From contig NC_051108.1 in the NCBI RefSeq assembly GCF_901709675.1, positions 5,924,631-5,988,630 on the forward strand: DNA of 64,000 bases. Direction: 5' to 3'. Shown here one piece after another: positions 15,973-27,346 of this stretch (within the stretch, counting starts at the first letter, position 1; the number at the start of each line of letters is the position of its first letter). The stretch comes from Syngnathus acus. Lineage: Eukaryota > Chordata > Actinopteri > Syngnathiformes > Syngnathidae. The translations under genes were made by a program, and so were the position numbers. The notes below the pieces were generated by a model. It did no database searches. It was not told the origin of the DNA and worked only from the letters and a program-made list of their open reading frames with translations.

Positions 15973-16668
15973 GCTCCGTCCCGGACCCTACCAAGTGTTA
16001 GGGAGGGGAGGGGGTGTGTGAGGGTCTTCTTGTAAACACACCGAGTTCATTCATGCGTGAGATGCATACACACTATGATATTGTGCAATATGACAAATGC
16101 GCTGCAGTAGACCTCTGGAGTAAATAAGTAGAAATTGAGCGATTTCTAAATAAATGAAAACATAATAGTTCAAAATTACTTAAAATGCTAAGAACACCCC
16201 CGAGAAGACAGAAAAACTCTAGGGTTAACCGTTTTAAAAAGGGGGCTACTGAATTGATTCATCTTAAATTATTGTATGCTTCCACGTACTCGTTTGCTTT
16301 TTTGTTGATTTATGAGTCTTCCGACTGTTTGAGTGGTCATTGAACGCACCTTGGATCTTCGGCAGAACGTGAGTGAGAACTCAAAAAAAAGAAAATAAAA
16401 CAAAAGGAACCTAGCTTCTAAAAATATGAAATTAACTAGCACAAAAGTGAGTTGTTTATTTATTTATTTTATTAAAAATAAGCATGTACTGTCTGCCGCA
16501 CGGCTAAGGTTTCCGCCTATTGCTCAATGCGTGCAACGACACGCCCATCCACTTTTGTTACGCTTCCGCAAACTTATTTTTTTCCCCTTTTTCTTTCTTC
16601 TCACAGTTGTCCCTGACTGACTTTTACTCAAAGCTCTTTGGCAAAACAATATATTTTCCTTTTGGAAG
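15973..16668. promoter_or_regulatory. Head-to-head interval between syt14 and nt5c1
   Basis: The two start codons are 696 bases apart on opposite strands, so both promoters (or one bidirectional promoter) should lie here. Flanking 15880-15945 is C-rich on the plus strand, as near a promoter. I see no confident TATA box, and transcription starts were not located. Confidence 0.4.
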
Positions 16669-18630
16669 ATGAGTGATATAAAGATCAACGAGTCAAGACA
16701 AGTGGAAGATAACGCAGAGGAGAAAGAGGAGGAGAAAGACTGGGCGGCTGCCAAATCGTTTTTTGAAAACCTCAAAACGAACAAACCGAGACCGGTAAAT
16801 TTATAGATGAAGCGTTGACGAATTTATTATATTAGAGTCTGTCAGTTCGAAAAAGCGAAATGACAGTTTTCTTTTGAAAGTTTTTACTTGTGGTTGTACT
16901 CATGTTACTACTTTGATTGCACCAGCCTAAACCCAAAAATGCTGTCACCATCGCTGTGTCCTCCCGAACCCTCTTCAACATGGTGGCGGAGAGGCTCATC
17001 TACGAAACGGAAGGAGTTGAAAGCTACGTTGCCTATCAGGTGGAACACGAGAATGAGCCTTTGAAGCCGGGAGCTGCTTTCCCATTTGTCAAGGTGAGCT
17101 GGCAGGCATTTGACAGCAAGCCTCTGCATGGTAATTCATATTTGCAGGGTGTGGTGCTTGGAATGCTTCAGTTGGTCTCACAGCTGTATGTACAGTACAC
17201 AGGACCATCCCGATTGTAACCCGATCCACTTTGTGATGCTGATCGACTCATAAGTCGTGAATCACGTTGCCAGGCAGGCAATCGAGTCGTATTAATTCAC
17301 CCGAGGGTTTCCAGGCATCTCAACCTGAAATTCAAGGTCCACCACTGACATCAAAATATGTTTAGAATGAGGAAAGATAACTTTTTATACAAAATAAGTG
17401 TATGCAGCTTCAGGGGTGTTAGAATGATTTGAATACTTTGGTGCACACTTTTCGGTGACTTGATGTTCTCTTTCCAAAGCACATTTTTGAAATATCTTGA
17501 TTGCATAACATCAGGAAGTTGCATGTCGTATAGAGCAATCAGGGCTAACCCCCAGTTACCGATTATCTTTTTTTTTTTTATGACAACGTGCAGGCTTTGA
17601 TGACGGTCAACTCTCGGTTGAGAGAGCTCTACCCAGACGGCGAGGAGTTGTTCGACATTGTCCTCATGACTAACAACCACGCTCAAGTCGGAGTGCGCCT
17701 CATCAACAGCATCAATCACTACGGTACGCTGGCTTTTGGTTTCATGCAGAACTGCGCTGATCTGCTAACAATTTTGAACTTTTTTTCAGACTTGACCATC
17801 GAGAGATTTTGTATGACCGGAGGGAAAAGTCCGATAGGCTACCTGAAAGCTTACATGACCAATCTGTATCTCTCCAAGGATGCTGAGAAGGTCACAGAGG
17901 CCATTGATGAAGGTATGTGAAGATCATATTGTCCTTTTATATGCTGATTTATTTTACACATCTTTTTTTAAATGCTTCAGGCATCGCAGCGGCAACAATG
18001 TTCACGCCCGATACGGAGAACGACCTGTGCGACAATCAGCTGAGGGTGGCTTTCGATGGCGACGCCGTCCTTTTCTCAGATGAGTCGGAGATCATCGTCA
18101 AGCAAAGCGGCTTGGACAGCTTTTTTGCGCACGAGAAGAAATTTGAGAATAAACCACTTGCTCAGGTATCTGCTCGACTCTAATATAACATTGGTTATAT
18201 TAGTTGGACACTAATTGTAATCTTGGTTTGACATTGACGTCATGTCAATCAACTCAACACTTTTTAGGGTCCCTTGAAGTGCTTCCTGGAGGCTTTGGGG
18301 AAACTCCAAAGAAAATTCTACGCCAAAAACGAGCGTTTGGATTGCCCCATAAGAACCTTCCTCGTCACAGCCCGGAGCGCCGCCAGCTCAGGAGCTCGGG
18401 TGCTGAAGACCCTCCGCAGTTGGGGCCTGGAGATTGACGAGGCTCTTTTCCTGGCCGGAGCCCCTAAAGGGCCCCTGCTGCAAAAGATAAAACCGCACAT
18501 CTACTTTGACGACCAGATGTTCCATATCGAGGGCGCTAAGGAACTGGGCACTATCTCCGCTCATGTCCCCTATGGGATCGGACAGAAGTACCACAAGGGT
18601 AAACTCATCGAGCAGCCAAAAAAGGAATGA
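16669..18630 (+). CDS. nt5c1b: Cytosolic 5'-nucleotidase 1 (6 exons, 364 aa)
   Basis: Exons: 16669-16794, 16926-17093, 17594-17723, 17790-17912, 17981-18165, 18268-18630; the phases join to 364 residues. The family (cN-I) hydrolyses nucleoside monophosphates, AMP best, in the cytosol and is activated by ADP. Visible family motifs are the AVTIAVSSR start of the fold, [25 protein letters not shown], the [10 protein letters not shown] block at about residues 208-217 that carries nucleophile-like Asp residues, [13 protein letters not shown], and HIYFDDQ. The length fits NT5C1A (about 368), but details such as [10 protein letters not shown] and FYAKNERL look more like NT5C1B, which in mammals has a much longer N-terminus. 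I am sure of the family and not of the A/B letter. The N-terminus is acidic and has no signal peptide. Confidence 0.93.
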
Positions 18631-19231
18631 AGCAGCTAATGTACCAAAGGTGACATGTTGAACTTGTACTACACTGTTAAATGCTCATCAAAAGGATATT
18701 TTGTGTAATATCACGTTGTGTTACATTTTTATAGTTTGCTGGAGACTCAGTATGATAAGGAATAAGGCTTTTATATTTTATAGTTTTTAATTAAAATAAC
18801 TCTTGGAAGTATATTGCTGTGTATTTTAGAGCTGCAACAGTCAACTTAGACTGTGTCACATATACTGAGTCACGCTAAAAAAGTCAACTTATTTTGTTAC
18901 TTTTAGCTGCTGTATTCATCTTGAATTGAGGCGCGCAACAGTTAAAACGTTGTTGAAATGGAATGATGAAACTGATTTCGTCTGTTCTCGTTACTGCCTT
19001 AGCTGTATAAGCACACTCATAACTGTTACAGTCAGACTCCGTGAGTTGTTTACACCTTTTCACTCGTCTAACAATTAATTAATAATGTTTTTTTTTTGTG
19101 TGTGTGCGTGTATGAGTTATTTCAAGAATAGGACTCATGATGTGATATCAAAACATTTAACAGTTACTTCCTTATGCACTTGGGTAGACTTTTGGGGCTG
19201 TATTTACTTTTTGTGAAATGTTTGAAATAAA
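18631..19231 (+). other. 3' untranslated region and polyadenylation signal of nt5c1
   Basis: AT-rich sequence follows the TGA stop, with AATAAA at 19226-19231 as the best polyadenylation signal. Nothing else is seen. Confidence 0.5.
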
Positions 19232-20053
19232 TGTCTCATTTACTCATTAATTTCATTATTTTATTTTACTACTTACCCAAAAAGTTTTTACATTTAGAAA
19301 TCAGTGACGCCTATTGGCAACTATGTCTCTCCTGTACAGTAGGTGTCGCTGTGTACCACAAAACGATATCTGCCTACTAGAGTCGCCCCAAAGAAGATGT
19401 CCTTAATAATAATAGCCGGTGTCCTCACCAAACTAAGAAGAGTATTATGGGATAACCTGTGATTGACAGTGAAATATTCGTTATAAAGTAAGTTTAACGA
19501 TAGTTTCTGTTTACAACTTAATCGTTTAAAATCACGTGTTCATAACGATTATTTACGCGCACATCGTCTTCGAACGTTTTGCTACAAGATGAAAAATAAA
19601 TACATGTTAAATGGCCCATTCGCGCCCTCTACTGGTAAAAGGCTCATAGAGCAGCTAGTAAAAGGTTACTTCCGCATGGGTGTTAACGAGCTGAAAAGTT
19701 TGAATAGTAAACTGTTTGAATAGTCAGTTCGAAGGTCTATTTTTAGGCTGAAAGTCAAGCTTTAATAACATTGTATGACTAAGTGATGTCGTTCTAGAAG
19801 TAACAAGATATTTTATCTTTTTCATAGGGGCTGTCAAAAATCAAAAGACAGGGACAAGATACAGGTATGTGTTTCAAACAAGAAATAAGTCAGTGAACTT
19901 TTATCAAAATTTTGCAATAATTAAGGTTAAATATCTTGTTCAGTGTTTTATTATATTTGTCAGTTTGTCACACTTCTTTTTTTTTTTTACTTTGCTTTGA
20001 TTTACTTTGCCGTGATGCTCATTATATAGTAGATGGATAGATTTAAGATGTAA

Positions 20054-20067
20054 CCACAAGAGGGCGC
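20054..20067 (+). promoter_or_regulatory. CTCF-like motif
   Basis: CCACAAGAGGGCGC matches 13 of 14 positions of the vertebrate CTCF core CCASYAGRKGGCRS. It lies between nt5c1 and otx. Sequence match only; no binding evidence. Confidence 0.4.
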
Positions 20068-20479
20068 TCCTGCTGTACTACAGTAGGAGTCTTGGAGAGA
20101 CGGGCAGTAGAGAACGGAGTTTTATTTCCATTTCTTGGGTTGTATAGCTTTGCTTAGAGCCACATATTAGTTTGACCTTGCCAAGATGGATGCGTGGAAA
20201 CGCCTTATTGGCGCCGCAAAATTTATGTAGACTTATTAAACATGTTAAACATTGATAACAAATATTTATCAGCTAAAATAGCATGAATCTTCGGATATGA
20301 AAACTAAATAGCTCCAAGTATGAGTGGAAAGCTTCCAAACGCATCAGGACTCATGATGTGGCCCCCCCAAAAGAAAAGAAAAAACACTTCCACAGGGGTC
20401 TTGTTGTCTCTACTCTCTTTTGCAACAACTTCTCTTTTCATCAGCGCACGCGTGTATGTGACGACTACGTGCGTGTTTG

Positions 20480-21245
20480 CGCTCCATCCCGACCGTCCGG
20501 ATTAGTGACGTCGGCGTCAGCGCTCACCCTCGCCGCTCTGATAAGAGCGCAAATGCCGAAGCCTGCCTGCCGCTCCTCCGCTCCCCGTGCTCAATTTCAG
20601 ATAGCGCTAATGGAATCTGTCCTGCACGATTGTAATGCAAGCGAGACTCATTCTCCACGGAGCTTGGAGCTGTCATCTTGGCGTGTGTGTGTTTTGTAGC
20701 GGATGGGGGGGGGTTCGAGAAGGCGATGATGACGTGCGTGTGTGCGCGCGTGCGTGTAAATATATACAGTACATGACAGGCTCCTTCCTTCCTTTTCTGT
20801 TGTGTAACCCTCAGTAGGCCTACTACACGTGAGCCATCATGACCTTGTGTTTCGGAGTGAACTTTCCGATCCATCTTCAATTTAATACAACAACGATGAG
20901 GCCCAATTGGGGGAGAACGCAATTGGTCAAGTCATGGTCCAGGGCATTCAGTTAGGCCTGGCCTCATCAAAGCACTCTGCACCAATCTGAGGTCATTGGC
21001 AGGACTACAGGGATTATGGCAGCATCTTTTAATCTGGGACAGATTGTTGCATTTGTCTGCACTTAAAATTGTCTCCCCCCAAAAAAACAGCTGGAGCTGA
21101 TTAGACTTCTAAATAAAAATGAATAAAGTGCAACGTAAATCTTCCAGCAAGGGCTTTTTGCGGCCGGAGAACCCATTACTGGTACACGACCTCCCCAGGG
21201 AAGAGTTTAGTGTCAGCAGAAGCTCCTTGTGGGGGCCACTCCATT
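20480..21245. promoter_or_regulatory. Candidate conserved non-coding blocks downstream of otx
   Basis: 20480-20700 and 20930-21245 have balanced composition, no simple repeats and no transposon ends, in contrast to the AT-rich sequence around them. They carry motifs common in developmental enhancers: GGATTA at 20499 and 21011, TAATGG-type sites, TGACGTC, and a CTTTTAATCTGGGACAG stretch. They look like developmental enhancers, but this is judged by texture only. Confidence 0.3.
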
Positions 21246-21739
21246 TTAAATTGACTGATTAATGACAATGAATGCAAAATACATTGACATTATTTTAAAA
21301 TTCTTAACGGTCCTTAAAGTGTAAAAATAAATTAATCCCTGTTCAGATGAGAAATTAGAAACAGAATACCTTAAATTTAAATAATGAATGTTAAATTAGT
21401 CCCATTGATTATACATAATGGTGTTTTGACTGTTTTCTTGCAGCTTTTGAAGAAATTGTTTATGCTTGAAAAATCCGCCAGACAAGTCCTTGAACGCAAC
21501 ATCAAGCAAATGCGCACGCAAAGACGGAAAGATCATATGCTTAATCACTACTGGAGTTTTCCCAGGAAAATCTTGAGTGGATTAAATTCTCGGAACTGAA
21601 AATTAGACAAGTGCAGAGTTCGTCGTCTAGGCAGAAGGCGGAGGAACGAGACAAATAGTTATCTACCAGACAGTAAGAATCAGAAGCTGCAGAGTGTGAT
21701 ACTGATGAGGATGAAAAGACGCCACGTGGTGAGGAAAAC

Positions 21740-22075
21740 GGACCGATAAAGACAACGGCAAGGCGGGGGCCCTGGCAAATTGGCAAAGTCAGGGGTCTGT
21801 CTCCGCTTTGCATTTCATTTACATGGCTGGCCCTATCGACCAATCGGATTGGGAGCGCAGCCCGTGGCTTAGGCAGGCGAATAAAGACTCCAAATGCCTT
21901 CACTGCTCTCATCCCCGCTCGCTTATAATACCCTGCCTGCCTCTCTTTTCTCTCTCCTCGCCGTAATACCCTCGCTTGGTCTCTCTGCAAGTGAACCCTG
22001 TCCGCTGTGATAGTAGGATGAGGTTGATTGGAAGAAGTGCAAGGGGGGACTTTTATTGCAGCTGCCACCACTAAA
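21740..22075. promoter_or_regulatory. Candidate conserved non-coding block
   Basis: This is dense, non-repetitive sequence with a CCAAT/ATTGG pair around 21840, a GGCAAATTGGCAAAG palindrome-like stretch near 21775, and a TTTGCATTTCATTTACAT near 21810. I see no coding frame with homology. Its role is inferred from texture and position downstream of otx. Confidence 0.27.
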
Positions 22076-22396
22076 AAATATTATAATTGCGAACTCATAG
22101 ACAGAAAGAGCATGCACGCATATTCAGTAAGATTGGACAAAAAGTCGAGTCAAATTCATTTTGTTCAGAATTCGATTTACAGTGTTGTTTCGCTCTGACG
22201 TAACCCAAATTAATAATTAAACGACCCTTAACACTAATCATAATTACAGTGAATATTCATGACTATTTTTGTAAAATGTTTTTACTACTTACTACTACTA
22301 ACTAACACTAATAAATAGAATGTCAAGAATTAAGAGGTTTGTCCATCATGATTTAATGCTTCAATTCTTTGTGCTTTGCCTTCAGCTATGCCTTGG

Positions 22397-22410
22397 CCAC
22401 CAGGGGTCAG
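22397..22410 (+). promoter_or_regulatory. CTCF-like motif
   Basis: CCACCAGGGGTCAG matches 13 of 14 positions of the CTCF core. It sits inside a short exon-like stretch bounded by TTCAG and GTAAGTA (22386-22459). Confidence 0.35.
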
Positions 22411-22459
22411 TATGATACTGTTCTGCTGACAGACGAAGAAGAGTGTCACACAACTATTG

Positions 22460-25400
22460 TAAGTACTTGGTAATTTCATTTTATTTTATTTTTATTTTTA
22501 TACAATTAAAATCTCCATATATCTTGTCATGTAGTGCCATCAGGATAAAGCAGACTTCAGGGAAGACCATTTATGCTAATTAATTAAGAAAGCATCTGAT
22601 TAATGAGAGGTAAGTGCTCCTAATTACACACTCAACACATTAATCAAAGCTGATATCCAACCACAGTCGTTTTTTTTAATTATTATTGATGCACGCACTT
22701 GAATTCATTTGACTAATGAATCATTGACAGACATAGCACACCCAGCGGATGACCTCGGGCGTTTTCTCACAAGAGACTTGTCGCCACTTAACACGCACAC
22801 GCAACCACGTGCTCACATCTCAAGGGTATAATTTTGCGCCGTGTTACATGCGTGTTAAAAGGGGCCGCGGTCTGTCACAGCAGGGAAGAAGAGTCATGTC
22901 AAGATGATGAAGTGGGATTGTTGTCGAGGAATGAGGAACAAAGTAGTTCTTATGTGGCCCACGGGTCAACAAAGTTGTCGCAACAACCATTTTGAACGAG
23001 TGAAGTAATTTGACGCTGTAATCAAAATCATTGTTACACTGAATTGATCATCATTGTCCTTTTCTTTGCCTGACACACAGTCAAGTCACACCGTTGCCGT
23101 TAATCATCAATAACAATACCTTATTTGTCAGGGAGGAGTGTTTACAATGGGACGTAGCCCACCCCACCTGTCCCACCTTCTGTCAAACCACCACAGTGTG
23201 TCAGTGTGCCACCAATTACCCAGCGCAACTTGAATGAGGTCATAACGGGATGGGGTCATTAGCAAAACAAACCCGGCAACCCCCGTGGCGGTCGGGGTAG
23301 GGAGGCTTTTTGGAGGGATCGGGGTGTGGGCGGAGGGAAGAGGTGCTCGAGGGGTATGTGTCCAGTACCGGACTCGCTTTTTGTGTGTCTCAGTAACCCC
23401 ATCAGACTTTGTAGGAAGACATGTGCGACCATCAAAACCGAGGCAGTGGTTTTATCCCTAAAAAAATATATATTCATGGCCGACCCACAAATCTTCTTTT
23501 CTGCAATATTTTGTAATTAGTGAATTTCATCTTTATAAATAGCATTCTGCAAAAAGGTTTACCAGAGGATATTATACATTATATATAATGCAATGCAATA
23601 CAGGTGTGTCATGAAATATTCCGAGGCTGCGGTTACAAGGTTTGTCAGTGATCATATAATTTAAAATAGCCACGCTAATAAATGCTAGCAAAGCGCGTTG
23701 ACAAATATTAGATGCTATTAGCGAGGAGCGAAGCCTGTCCGCTTTGCGCGCGCGTGTCTGCGGGTGCGCGTCCATATTTGTGTTTGTATACCTCTATTGT
23801 GACGCGTGTAATCCACATGCGCTCTAATCCCAGAGCAGGTGGCCCTGCGTGTGGCGGCTGCGGGGGTTGCGTCGCGGGGCACACGCTCACGAGATTGAGC
23901 CACATCCACACAACAAAGCTCTGTGTTGTCCGCACTCACGTCGCTCTGTGTACCCCTTAAGCCCGGTGTGTACCGAGCGACGCGACCAATCAGGTGTTTC
24001 GCCAATTAAAAAAAAATGGCCGCCTTACTGTGCCTCTTCCAATCAATTTAATTGGTAATGGGAAAGTGGCGATAAACAGTTTAAAGGTGATTTTGCGCAC
24101 AGATAGAATACATCGTATTTAGTAATCAAATTCCTAATATTTTCTTAAATTTACTTAACGCTACAATCAATTTCGCATTGGAAAAAAAAACAAATAAAAG
24201 GATTGGACCGAGCTAGCAAGTCACTTCGTTAACATCTGTTTGGCACACCCATCTCGTGGATGTGATTTTGAGGATTAAATTGATGTCATCTGTTTCTCGC
24301 CATCTCCCTGTCGCTCTTTGATAAAGAGATTTATGATGTGCACCCGCTAATGGTCATTCGTTAAAAGGGCGGGAGTGTTTTATTGGCGGAACATTCGTAA
24401 ATCCGTTCCATTATGGCTAAATGGATAGAAAGAACCATTAAGTAGGCATTACATTTATAGTATTTTTATTTTTTTTACATATTCTGGATTTTTCTTGAAA
24501 CCCGGAATCGGATTTGTGTATGTTTTAGCATTAATATATTAGCGCCTAACTTCATTGTGTGTTAATGATAAAAAATAATCTGTGTGATTATTCCTACAGA
24601 TATGTGAGTGGCATTTTTGGGAGTTGACTAATGGATACACAAATACAGTTCTTCCTATCCAGTAAATTGCAAATTGAATCCCCGACGGCCGTTTTGCGTC
24701 TCGTGAATTTCTGCAACGGACCGTCTCACTCCGGCACACAAGCGCCATTGTCTCGCACATTCAAATGAGATTCCACGAGTGGAGCAGCAGTGTTGTTGTC
24801 GTCGTCATCGCGGATGAATTATGTATGCGCTGCCGTGTTGATGTGTGATAGAATGTAGGACACATACTTATGCATAACAATAGTCTACAGTTGTGTTCTC
24901 ACCAACAAAATTGGCCGCTTAGCTCCCACGTTCGCTTTTTAATGCCATTGCTGCTACTCGCCTTTGACAGTTGCTCAGTTGCCCCGGTCTACTTTCACTC
25001 CTTTCTTTTGTTTCTGCAACAAACAAAAAAAAAAGTCACACAGCTGATCTCATAATTATACAAGTCTATATCAGCCCCCCCCCTGCTCCCTTTGTCCGTC
25101 CCAATGGGACTTTTATTCAAAAATCGTCCGTTTTAAACGTTTCTTGATGTGCGGCGTCGCGCCTTTCCTCGCTCCCAGACACTAATTGACCTTTCACTTA
25201 TGAGACATGTTAAGTGGTTGAGATATGGCCGGAGCATTTAGTTAAATTACGAGAAATTCATTTTATAGGAGCATAATGGTGTTTTACGAAAAAAAAAAAG
25301 TCAATACAAATATAATAAAAAAACGTTTAATGGATTTTTTGTGTCTTTATGACATTTCTTGTAATTTGTGCAATTTTATTTTCAATAACAGCCATATCTA

Positions 25401-25480
25401 AAACAATTCACACGATTTTGGTGAACAACTTTTTTGTTGTTGTTGAAACATCCTACAAATTTCGACCGTATATGTCAAAC
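22460..25480. other. Gene-poor region downstream of otx
   Basis: No coding exon is recognised. The sequence is mostly AT-rich, with purine/pyrimidine alternations such as GCGCGCGTGT near 23745. The part from 24240 to 24420 is compact and repeat-free, with GGATTAAA at 24272 and a CTTTGATAAAG palindrome near 24317, and is a possible enhancer. The remaining open frames look random. Confidence 0.35.
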
Positions 25481-26110
25481 AGTCGAGTGTAGGTGACCTT
25501 CGACACCGTCGGGAATCCGGTGTGGAATTCTCAGACCCGCGGTCAAGTGGATCCGCTTGGGAAAGCCTGGCCTCAGGAACAAAAGCAAAAAAAAAAGCGC
25601 GGCAGCCAAAAGAAGCTTCCGAGGCTTGCTCTTCTACTTGATTGTTTGCCATGCTCACAAGCGAACGGGGGATTAATGAAGCGCGTCTGGTGGCTCCATA
25701 TGGCCCCTCTGGTGGCGCTTGTGCTTAATTAAAAGCCAATGTATACTAGAGGGTCCGAGGGGGGGCTCTCCCCATGTCTGGCTCGATGAGGACCGCTCCT
25801 GACTTTCTGCTCTCCGCTGCCATTTTGTCTTCACAACCTGTTGAAATCGATTCTGGACGCCGTACTTCGATGTCTCCATCGGGTTCCGTGACGGCTGGCG
25901 ACGTTTTAAACAATGATGTTGTCTTTCTATGACTTTTTCCCGTCTTTTCAATTCGGCCCTAAAAATGTTCGCTTTGTTTGCAGTGATGCGTTTTGATACA
26001 AACGTTTGAGACTGACTCATCTTTCTGTATCATTGGCTGCTAATTGGAGGTCAAACGGGCAACAAAGCAGTCCTCTCGTCCTAATTAGAGCGATAGCGCC
26101 ATGCCGCTCC
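25481..26110. promoter_or_regulatory. Candidate conserved non-coding blocks near otx
   Basis: 25481-25810 and 26025-26110 stand out as repeat-free and rich in homeodomain-type ATTA/TAAT cores (GGGGATTAATGAAGC at 25668, GCTTAATTAAAAGCC at 25721, CTAATTGGAGG at 26040, CTAATTAGAGCG at 26081). They lie 1.2-1.9 kb past the otx stop codon. Enhancer function is inference. Confidence 0.3.
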
Positions 26111-27346
26111 TCGCCTATAATCCGCACGTAGACAGCTCCAACAAAAAAATAAAATATCTTAATCCCTGCAGCAGATGGAAGTGATTTTATCGATTAATCG
26201 GCTCTTGAATTGGAAGAGGTGCTGGGTGAGAAGTTGAAGTACTGTACTTCAGTGTTTATAGTCTATTATTAATGTGTGTGAGCTGAAAAGTGCATAGGTG
26301 GACTTTTACATCTTTTTTTTTTTTCACCATTTTACAACTTTATTGAACTTTTTACAGTTCTCATACTATTATGACTTTTCTCAATTGGTCAACTTTTTTT
26401 CCCTCATAACATTATGGCTTTTCTTCCATATCCTGATGACGTCTCATAAGATGGGACAGTTCTAGTATCATATTATTACCTCTTTTCTTCTTGTGGAATG
26501 ACTTTATTCTTGACTTTATTTTTCCAGATTTTGCACCATTATTCTTGTAATTGTCTATCACTCCCTAACATTCATTGAAACTTTTATCTTGTATTTTTTG
26601 TTTTGTTTATTCTTGCAATTCTTGGATTTTATTCCCATAACTATGACTTTTTCTAACATCATGCCTTGTAAAATTCTGACTTGTCTTCTGACTGTTGATG
26701 TCATCTTAACTTTATTCTCATAATGTCTTTTGTCTCGTAATTGTCTGACTGGTAACTGGTTTTCTATTTATTTACACTGATGACTTATTTTCCCCTATCT
26801 TTGCAATATGTCTTTTCTCATAAATGTGCAATGCAATAGAGGTCACAAACAAAGCAAATACAGCACATATAATGTACACATGCAACTTGGCTCATGTTTA
26901 TTTATTTCTTTTTATTACTGAGGGTGTGTCTGTCCTTTTAAATACAGCTTTACCTGCATAGTCCCCTTTTAACTATAATAATTTGTCATTAAACAAATAG
27001 CAAAAAAGGATGAGATGATTTCAGAATAACATTGAAAAAAACAAAACTGGGTGAAGACGGGGAAAGTTTTGATTGTCTTTCGTTTTAAACACATTTGTCA
27101 TAAATTAAGTAGTGCATCCATCAGAGGTCTCGCACACACCAACTTTGATCATGACTCATAATGAGCTTATTAAAACTTTTCCCCCTCCCAGAAAAAGTTG
27201 CACCCTTAATTTGGGGAAACGTTCCATGTCCTTGATCAAAGTTGGGAGTGTGACTGCTCAGGCGAAAAGGAGAAAAAGAAGCCGCAGTCCTGCTTTGTCC
27301 GCCAGAGGTAGAAGAGGAGTCCCCCCTCCGGGGCGTGGAAGTCGGA
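26111..27346. other. AT-rich 3' flank of otx
   Basis: Low-complexity T-rich sequence. TTTATT at 26901-26906 is a minus-strand AATAAA about 450 bases past the otx stop, so the 3' untranslated region probably fills 26900-27346. Nothing else is recognised. Confidence 0.45.

Larger units (their letters stand above)
19385..21599 (+). other. Possible small spliced transcript (coding status uncertain)
   Basis: Three pieces could form a gene: a possible first exon ending at a GTAAGT donor near 19486; a 37-base exon 19828-19864 between TTTTTCATAG and GTATGTG; and a terminal exon from 21444 after a good pyrimidine tract (TTTTCTTGCAG). The last carries a 52-codon open frame to TGA at 21599, rich in Lys/Arg (KKLFMLEKSARQVLERN...). 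The frame of the middle exon joins the last exon in phase 0. I do not recognise the peptide. It could equally be a long non-coding RNA near otx or a chance arrangement. Confidence 0.2.

Noticed and set aside
22386-22459. Exon-like stretch bounded by TTCAG and GTAAGTA
   Set aside because: No open frame runs through it with homology, and the content resembles short dispersed fish repeats; kept only as the site of a CTCF-like motif.
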